Shown: positions 6,779 through 10,337 of the stretch, piece by piece
Numbering within the stretch: the stretch's first letter is position 1
Layout: every line of letters starts with the position of its first letter
Assembly: GCA_902496375.1 (NCBI GenBank)
Contig: CABVAS010000039.1
Location: 1-10,337 of the forward strand
Source of the DNA: an uncultured Collinsella sp.
GTDB taxonomy: Bacteria > Actinomycetota > Coriobacteriia > Coriobacteriales > Coriobacteriaceae
Direction of reading: 5' to 3'
Length of the DNA: 10,337 nt
Program-made: the position numbers and the translations under genes
The notes under the pieces: model-generated
Told to the model about the DNA's origin: nothing
The model's input: only the letters and a program-made list of their open reading frames with translations
Database searches by the model: none

Positions 6779-7627
6779 CTACACCGCAATGGGAATGTTC
6801 TTGACCTGCGGGCCGTGTTCGTAGCCCTCCACGATCAGGTCGTCGGTCGTAAACGCATAGAAATCGTGCACGTCGGGGTTAAGCGTTACCTTGGGCGCCG
6901 CAAACTGCGGACGCTCGATAAGTTCACGGACGATATCGACATGACGGTCGTAAATGTGGGCATCGGCAATCACATGCAGCAGCTCACCGGGAATCATATC
7001 GACCGACTGCGCGACCATCATCAGCAAGATGGCGTACTGGCACACATTCCAGTTGTTCGCGGCCAAAATGTCCTGACTGCGCTGGTTGAGAATCATATTG
7101 AGTGTTGGCTTATCGTCCTGCGGGCGCTGCGTGACGTTATAGGTCACGCTGTACGCGCACGGATACAGGTGCATCTCGGACAGGTCGCTAAACACATACG
7201 TGTTGGTCATGATGCGGCGACTGTACGGTGTGTGCTTAAGATCGTACAGCACGCGGTCCATCTGGTCGAAATCGCCCTCGGCATAATGGCTCTTCTGGCC
7301 AATTTGGTACCCGTAGGCCTTGCCGATGGAGCCGGTCTCGTCGGCCCACTCATCCCAAATATGACTGTTGAGGTCATGGACATTATTGGACTTCTTTTGA
7401 TAGATCCACAGGATCTCGTCCATGGCAGACTTAAGCGCCGTACGGCGTAGAGTGAGCGCGGGGAACTCCTCACGCAGGTCGTAGCGAGCCGTAACGCCAA
7501 AATTTTTAATGGTATAGGCAGGGGTGCCGTCCTCCCACACCGGTCGGACCTTTTGACCCTCGGTGGTGGTGCCATGGTCCAGAATATCGCGGCACATGGC
7601 TACAAACTGTTGATCAGCTTTGCTCAT
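6779..7627 (-). CDS. thyA: Thymidylate synthase (ThyA, Bacillus subtilis ThyA-like)
   Basis: ThyA methylates dUMP to dTMP using methylenetetrahydrofolate and yields dihydrofolate, which the next gene recycles. The 282 residues include WIYQKKSNNVHDLNSHIWDE (74-93), IGKAYGYQIG (101-110), the phosphate-binding SRRIM (136-140), the catalytic Cys157 in LYPCAYS, the dUMP-binding NQRSQDILAANNWNVCQY (181-198) and HIYDRHVD (224-231). The residue after the catalytic Pro-Cys is Ala, not the usual His; Bacillus subtilis ThyA has Val there (LTPCVYE, from memory), so this is a known lineage and not a defect. The ATG at 7627 is supported by a strong ribosome binding site, AGGAGGG (7631-7637). The reading frame stays open to 7714, but that extension crosses the likely promoter. 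First gene of the thyA-dfrA operon. Confidence 0.96.
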   Translation of the reverse strand: MSKADQQFVAMCRDILDHGTTTEGQKVRPVWEDGTPAYTIKNFGVTARYDLREEFPALTLRRTALKSAMDEILWIYQKKSNNVHDLNSHIWDEWADETGSIGKAYGYQIGQKSHYAEGDFDQMDRVLYDLKHTPYSRRIMTNTYVFSDLSEMHLYPCAYSVTYNVTQRPQDDKPTLNMILNQRSQDILAANNWNVCQYAILLMMVAQSVDMIPGELLHVIADAHIYDRHVDIVRELIERPQFAAPKVTLNPDVHDFYAFTTDDLIVEGYEHGPQVKNIPIAV

Positions 7628-7646
7628 TGACCCTCCTGTCAGTCGC

Positions 7647-7700
7647 CTACAAGCGAGATTCATTGTAGCCCAGGCACCCAGTGTCGGATTGGACACTTGG
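7647..7700 (-). promoter_or_regulatory. Putative thyA promoter with two inverted repeats
   Basis: On the minus strand TACAAT (7662-7667) is a good -10 box about 35-40 bases before the thyA start; no clear -35 box is seen. An inverted repeat CTACAA/TTGTAG (7647-7652 and 7663-7668) straddles the -10 and likely start point. A second one, CCCAGTGTC/GACACTTGG (7677-7685 and 7692-7700, one mismatch), lies where the -35 region would be. These are operator-like, but no regulator can be named. Confidence 0.4.
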
Positions 7701-7764
7701 ACGGGCACACGCAATGCACGGCAGCATGGCTCGCATTCGAAAGCGGAACACCTTTACCTTTTTC

Positions 7765-7829
7765 TGACATATGCCAAGAATACCTTGCACGGTTCCGCTC
7801 GCTCGCTATTCTATTGTTGACATATGTCA
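7765..7829 (+). promoter_or_regulatory. Promoter of the DUF134-ORP gene flanked by two TGACATATGYCA palindromes
   Basis: TGACATATGTCA (7818-7829) is a perfect 12-base palindrome and TGACATATGCCA (7765-7776) differs by one base. Their 53-base spacing is close to five helical turns. Between them lie TTGCAC (7785-7790) and TATTCT (7807-7812) with a 16-base spacer, a plausible -35/-10 pair whose start point (about 7819) would fall in the second palindrome. The arrangement suggests repression by a dimer bound at two sites. The DUF134 protein encoded just downstream is the obvious candidate, by inference. The second palindrome also contains TTGACA (7817-7822), but no usable -10 follows it. Confidence 0.6.
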
Positions 7830-7843
7830 GATTTGGAGAGTGT

Positions 7844-8608
7844 ATGGCAGGAAGACGCGAAAAATTGCGCCGCGTTGGAATCATCCCCGAATATCGCGGC
7901 TTTACCCCCGACGGCCTTACCAGCGGAGACGCCATCGACATGACGGTCGACGAGCTCGAAGTCCTGCGGCTATGTGACCTGGAAGGCCTCAATCAAGAGG
8001 CCGTCGCCCAGCAAATGGGCGTCGCTCGAGCCACCGTGGCGGCCATCTGCAGCCGCGCACATCGCAAGGTGGCATACGCGCTGGTCAACGGGCGGGCTCT
8101 CAGTATCGAGGGCGGCAATATCGCATACTCCCCCATCACCACGACGACGGCCGCATGGCCAGCAAAGGAGGTCGGCACCATGAGGGTGGCAACGACGTAC
8201 GACAACGGCAACATCTTTATGCACTTTGGCCGCACAGAGCAGTTCAAGATCTACGACATCCAGGACGGCAAGGTGCTCAACGAGCAGGTCGTAGGCACCG
8301 GCGGCACCGGTCACGGCGCCTTAGCGGGCCTGCTTGCCAACGGCGGCGTTGACACGCTCATCTGCGGTGGTATCGGCGGCGGCGCCATCAACGCGCTCAC
8401 CCAGGCCGGCATCACGGTCTATGCAGGCGCCCAGGGCAGCTGCGACGCCTGCGTCGAGGCCCTCATTGCCGGCACGCTCGCTCAGACCGGCGAGGCCACC
8501 TGCGACTGCCATGGCCACGACCACGAGCACACCCACGAGCATGGCGAGTCCTGCGGCTGCCACGGCCATCACGAGCACGAGGGCCACGAGGGCTGCGGCT
8601 GCCACTAA
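7844..8608 (+). CDS. DUF134 helix-turn-helix / NifX-NifB-like (ORP) fusion protein with His/Cys-rich tail
   Basis: A 254-residue protein in three parts. Residues 1-95 are a DUF134 domain, a sigma-region-4-like helix-turn-helix: MTVDELEVLRLCDLEGLNQE (33-52), then AVAQQMGVARATVAAICSRA (53-72). Residues 113-210 are a dinitrogenase iron-molybdenum cofactor (NifX/NifB C-terminal, ORP fold) domain with MHFGRTEQFKIYD (126-138; His127 is the usual metal/cluster ligand), GTGGTGHGALAGLL (151-164) and ICGGIGGGAINAL (173-185), plus a CxxC at 200-203. Residues 220-254 are a tail with 12 His and 6 Cys, including three CxCH motifs. No nitrogenase genes are near, so a role in metal or cluster sensing or handling is more likely, by inference. 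ATG 7844 has GGAG (7835-7838) upstream; the frame is open from 7697 but that part is promoter. A second, stronger start lies inside at 8180. Confidence 0.9.
   Translation: MAGRREKLRRVGIIPEYRGFTPDGLTSGDAIDMTVDELEVLRLCDLEGLNQEAVAQQMGVARATVAAICSRAHRKVAYALVNGRALSIEGGNIAYSPITTTTAAWPAKEVGTMRVATTYDNGNIFMHFGRTEQFKIYDIQDGKVLNEQVVGTGGTGHGALAGLLANGGVDTLICGGIGGGAINALTQAGITVYAGAQGSCDACVEALIAGTLAQTGEATCDCHGHDHEHTHEHGESCGCHGHHEHEGHEGCGCH
8164..8182 (+). promoter_or_regulatory. Internal ribosome binding site and ATG within the DUF134-ORP gene
   Basis: AAAGGAGGT (8164-8172) is nearly the full anti-16S complement and lies 7 bases before an in-frame ATG (8180-8182). It is stronger than the site at the annotated start. 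Translation from here would give a 142-residue protein, MRVATTYDNGNIFMHFGR onward, which is exactly the ORP domain plus the metal-binding tail without the DNA-binding domain. Stand-alone proteins of this form are common in the family. Confidence 0.7.
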
Positions 8609-8670
8609 CGGCACGGCACCGCGAGCTCGGGGTGCGACGCTGAACGCAACCCAGCAATCAAAGCCAACAA

Positions 8671-8704
8671 CAAAGGCCACCCGGTAGCTTCCGAGTGGCC
8701 TTTG
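8671..8704. terminator. Terminator hairpin between convergent DUF134-ORP gene and ffh
   Basis: Bases 8671-8680 pair with 8695-8704 (10 bp), and after one mismatch 3 more pairs close on a 6-base loop. Downstream on the minus strand the sequence is T-rich (TTTGTTGTTGG), which suits ffh termination. On the plus strand there is only TTTG. It lies 62 bases after the DUF134-ORP stop and 24 bases after the ffh stop. Confidence 0.65.
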
Positions 8705-8728
8705 CCATATCAAGCTGGAATTACAGCC

Positions 8729-10204
8729 CTATTTCTTATTGCGCATCTGCGCTTCCATCTGGCGCAGCAGGTCCATATCGGACTTGGGACCGCCCGTACC
8801 CAGGCCGCCCATGCCGCCCAGACCCATGGCATCCAGACCGGGAATATTGGGCATGCGCATCTTTTTACCCTTCTTGCCCTTTTTGCCCTTTTTGCCGCCG
8901 GCCTGTGCCTGATTGGCCATCGTGCGCATGCGGCCCATCATCTTATTCATCTCGCCCCACTGCTTCATAAGGCTATTGACCTCGGTGGGGGTCACGCCGG
9001 CGCCCTTGGCGATGCGGGCGCGGCGCTGGCCGTTGATGATGGAGGGACGCAGGCGCTCCTCCTTGGTCATCGACATGATGATGGCCTCGTTCTTGTCGAA
9101 GATGCCCTCGTCCAGGTTGCCGCCCATCTGGTTGAGCGCGCGCTGGCCACCGGGAAGCATACCCAGAATGCCCTTCATGCCGCCCATCTTCTTGACGGCC
9201 TTCATCTGGTCGAGCATATCGTTCATGGTAAAGCCTTCGCGCAGCATGCGCTCGGCGGCCTCGAGCTGCTCGGCATCGGCGGCCTCCTGGGCCTTCTCGA
9301 TGATGCCGACAACATCGCCCATGCCCAAGATTCGCTTGGCCATACGGTCGGGATAGAACGGCTCCAGCGAATCGGGCTTCTCGCCCATGCTCACGAACTT
9401 GATGGGCTTGCCGGTCACCTGGCGCACGGAAAGCGCGCCGCCGCCACGGGCGTCACCGTCGAGCTTGGAGATGATCACGCCGTCAAAGTCGGTGCGCTCG
9501 GCAAAGGTCGAGACGACGTTGACGATATCCTGGCCGGTCATGGCATCGACGACCATCAGCACCTGATCGGGCTTGACGGCCTTCTTGATATCCACGGCCT
9601 CCTGCATCATCTGCTCGTCGATCTGCAAACGACCGGCGGTATCGACGATGACCACATCGCGCAGGTGGTCGACGGCCTCCTGAATGGCGCCCTTGGCGAT
9701 ATCGACCGGATGCTCGCCGTCACCGCGGAAGACCGGAACGCCGATCTCTCCACCGAGCGTGGCCAGCTGGTCGGCAGCTGCGGGACGGTAGACGTCGCAC
9801 GCGGCGAGCAGCGGGGAGCGGCCCTGCTTCTTGAGCAGGTAGGCCAGCTTTACGGCCGCCGTAGTCTTGCCGGAGCCCTGCAGGCCCACGAGCATGATGA
9901 CATTGGGAATGCGGTTGCTAAAGACAAGCTTGCTCTCGGTGGAGCCGAGCATCTCGGTAAGCTCGTCGAGCACGATCTTGACGACATTTTGCGCCGGCGA
10001 CAGCGACTCCATGACCTCGGCGGTCATGCAGCGCTCCCTAGTCTTGGCGACAAACTCCTTGACGACCTTGAAGTTGACGTCGGCCTCGAGCAGCGCCATG
10101 CGAATGTCGCGCATAGCCGAGGTGATATCGGCCTCGGTCAGTTTACCCTTGCCGCGCAGGCGGTCAAATGTGTCGTTGAGGCGATCGCTCAGAGAATCAA
10201 ACAC
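8729..10204 (-). CDS. ffh: Signal recognition particle protein Ffh (SRP54)
   Basis: Ffh binds 4.5S/scRNA and signal sequences of nascent membrane and secreted proteins and delivers ribosomes to FtsY at the membrane. The 491 residues comprise the N domain (1-95), the GTPase G domain (G1 GLQGSGKTT 107-115; G2 DVYRPAA 137-143; G3 DTAGR 188-192; G4 SKLDGDARGG 246-255; and SMGEKPDSLEPF 272-283) and the Met-rich M domain (about 300-435, with MLPGG at 349-353 and the RNA-binding RRARIAKGAG at 394-403). The tail is unusual: KKGKKGKKGKK (438-448) followed by a Met/Gly-rich stretch, longer than in Escherichia coli Ffh. The start is GTG 10204, supported by AAGGAG (10211-10216) 6 bases upstream. That site overlaps the ftsY stop codon, so the two genes are very likely translated in series. 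Confidence 0.97.
   Translation of the reverse strand: MFDSLSDRLNDTFDRLRGKGKLTEADITSAMRDIRMALLEADVNFKVVKEFVAKTRERCMTAEVMESLSPAQNVVKIVLDELTEMLGSTESKLVFSNRIPNVIMLVGLQGSGKTTAAVKLAYLLKKQGRSPLLAACDVYRPAAADQLATLGGEIGVPVFRGDGEHPVDIAKGAIQEAVDHLRDVVIVDTAGRLQIDEQMMQEAVDIKKAVKPDQVLMVVDAMTGQDIVNVVSTFAERTDFDGVIISKLDGDARGGGALSVRQVTGKPIKFVSMGEKPDSLEPFYPDRMAKRILGMGDVVGIIEKAQEAADAEQLEAAERMLREGFTMNDMLDQMKAVKKMGGMKGILGMLPGGQRALNQMGGNLDEGIFDKNEAIIMSMTKEERLRPSIINGQRRARIAKGAGVTPTEVNSLMKQWGEMNKMMGRMRTMANQAQAGGKKGKKGKKGKKMRMPNIPGLDAMGLGGMGGLGTGGPKSDMDLLRQMEAQMRNKK
8861..8896 (-). repeat. Four tandem 9-base units coding for the KKG repeats of Ffh
   Basis: Four consecutive 9-base units (plus strand ctttttacc, cttcttgcc, ctttttgcc, ctttttgcc) encode the (KKG)-type basic stretch in the Ffh tail. 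The last two units are identical, so the number can change by slippage without breaking the frame. Confidence 0.8.
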
Positions 10205-10214
10205 TAGTCACTCC

Positions 10215-10337
10215 TTAATTGGACTCGCCCACCAGGGCGCGGCAGAAATCTTTGGCATTGAACTCCTGCAGGTCATCGACCTGCTCGCCCACGCCGATGC
10301 GCAGGATCGGGAGCTTGAGCTTCTCGGCTACGGCCAT
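10215..10337 (-). CDS. ftsY: Signal recognition particle receptor FtsY, C-terminal end (partial)
   Basis: The last 40 codons of a gene entering from the right edge. The translation, VAEKLKLPILRIGVGEQVDD then LQEFNAKDFCRALVGESN, matches the end of the FtsY GTPase domain (typically LGLPVKFIGVGE..DDLxxFxAxxF). FtsY is the membrane-associated receptor that docks the Ffh-ribosome complex and stimulates GTP hydrolysis in both partners. The stop TAA (10215-10217) is 10 bases upstream of the ffh start and overlaps its ribosome binding site, indicating an ftsY-ffh operon. No start, N-terminal or NG-domain motifs can be judged, because only the end is present. Confidence 0.9.
   Translation of the reverse strand: MAVAEKLKLPILRIGVGEQVDDLQEFNAKDFCRALVGESN

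Noticed and set aside
6779..7627. Defective ThyA because the residue after the catalytic Cys is not His
   Set aside because: The Bacillus subtilis-type ThyA lineage also lacks this His and is active.
7628..7714. N-terminal extension of ThyA
   Set aside because: AGGAGGG directly before ATG 7627 and the family length fix the start there; the extension crosses the likely promoter.
7817..7822. TTGACA as the -35 box of the DUF134-ORP gene
   Set aside because: A -10 at normal spacing would fall on the start codon, so it is better explained as part of the palindrome.
7697..7843. N-terminal extension of the DUF134-ORP protein
   Set aside because: It covers the promoter and palindromes and lacks similarity to the DUF134 family, which begins at MAGRREKLRR.
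8702..10207. A 501-codon open frame antisense to ffh
   Set aside because: Its composition (His, Leu, Gly, Ala rich) is the mirror of a GC-rich coding gene, and ffh is unmistakable on the other strand.

Overview
The window looks like a piece of a Collinsella-type genome (Coriobacteriia, Actinomycetota). This is inferred from the GC-rich codon usage, from the protein flavour (ftsH, SRP GTPases, DUF134/ORP protein, Bacillus-like ThyA), and from intergenic palindromes built around GGGGAC/GGGACGG words. No rRNA or tRNA gene, CRISPR array, insertion sequence or phage gene was seen. Both ends cut through genes, and the odd length and the first bases suggest it may be a whole assembly contig.

Layout. 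(1) 1-619, plus: the 3' part of an iron-containing alcohol/glycerol dehydrogenase gene. (2) 626-667: a bidirectional hairpin terminator, facing a minus-strand DUF523 gene (666-1121). (3) 1198-3105, minus: ftsH, the membrane AAA+ zinc protease, with a clear terminator at 1140-1176. (4) 3183-3668, plus: a short corrinoid adenosyltransferase, divergent from ftsH. (5) 3668-3753: a large palindromic element running from the stop codon of the adenosyltransferase to the stop codon of the next gene. (6) 3749-5101, minus: a MATE-family transporter interrupted by a single in-frame amber codon. (7) 5227-6141, minus: a TrmH/SpoU-type RNA methyltransferase. (8) 6251-7627, minus: the thyA-dfrA folate/dTMP pair, tightly coupled. 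(9) 7844-8608, plus: a fusion of a DUF134 helix-turn-helix domain with a NifX/ORP-type domain and a His/Cys-rich tail. (10) 8729-10337, minus: ffh preceded by the end of ftsY, so both SRP GTPases sit in one operon.

Most of the window is conserved housekeeping: proteolysis, membrane targeting, dTMP/folate synthesis and RNA methylation. The part most likely to hold undescribed biology is 7742-8608. Two TGACATATGYCA palindromes flank a plausible promoter of a gene that encodes both a DNA-binding domain and a metal-binding ORP domain. An almost perfect Shine-Dalgarno sequence inside the gene could release the ORP/metal-tail half as a separate protein. Together this suggests a self-regulated metal or metal-cluster sensor with two translation products. 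The other notable points are the amber-interrupted MATE gene and the stop-to-stop palindrome beside it.
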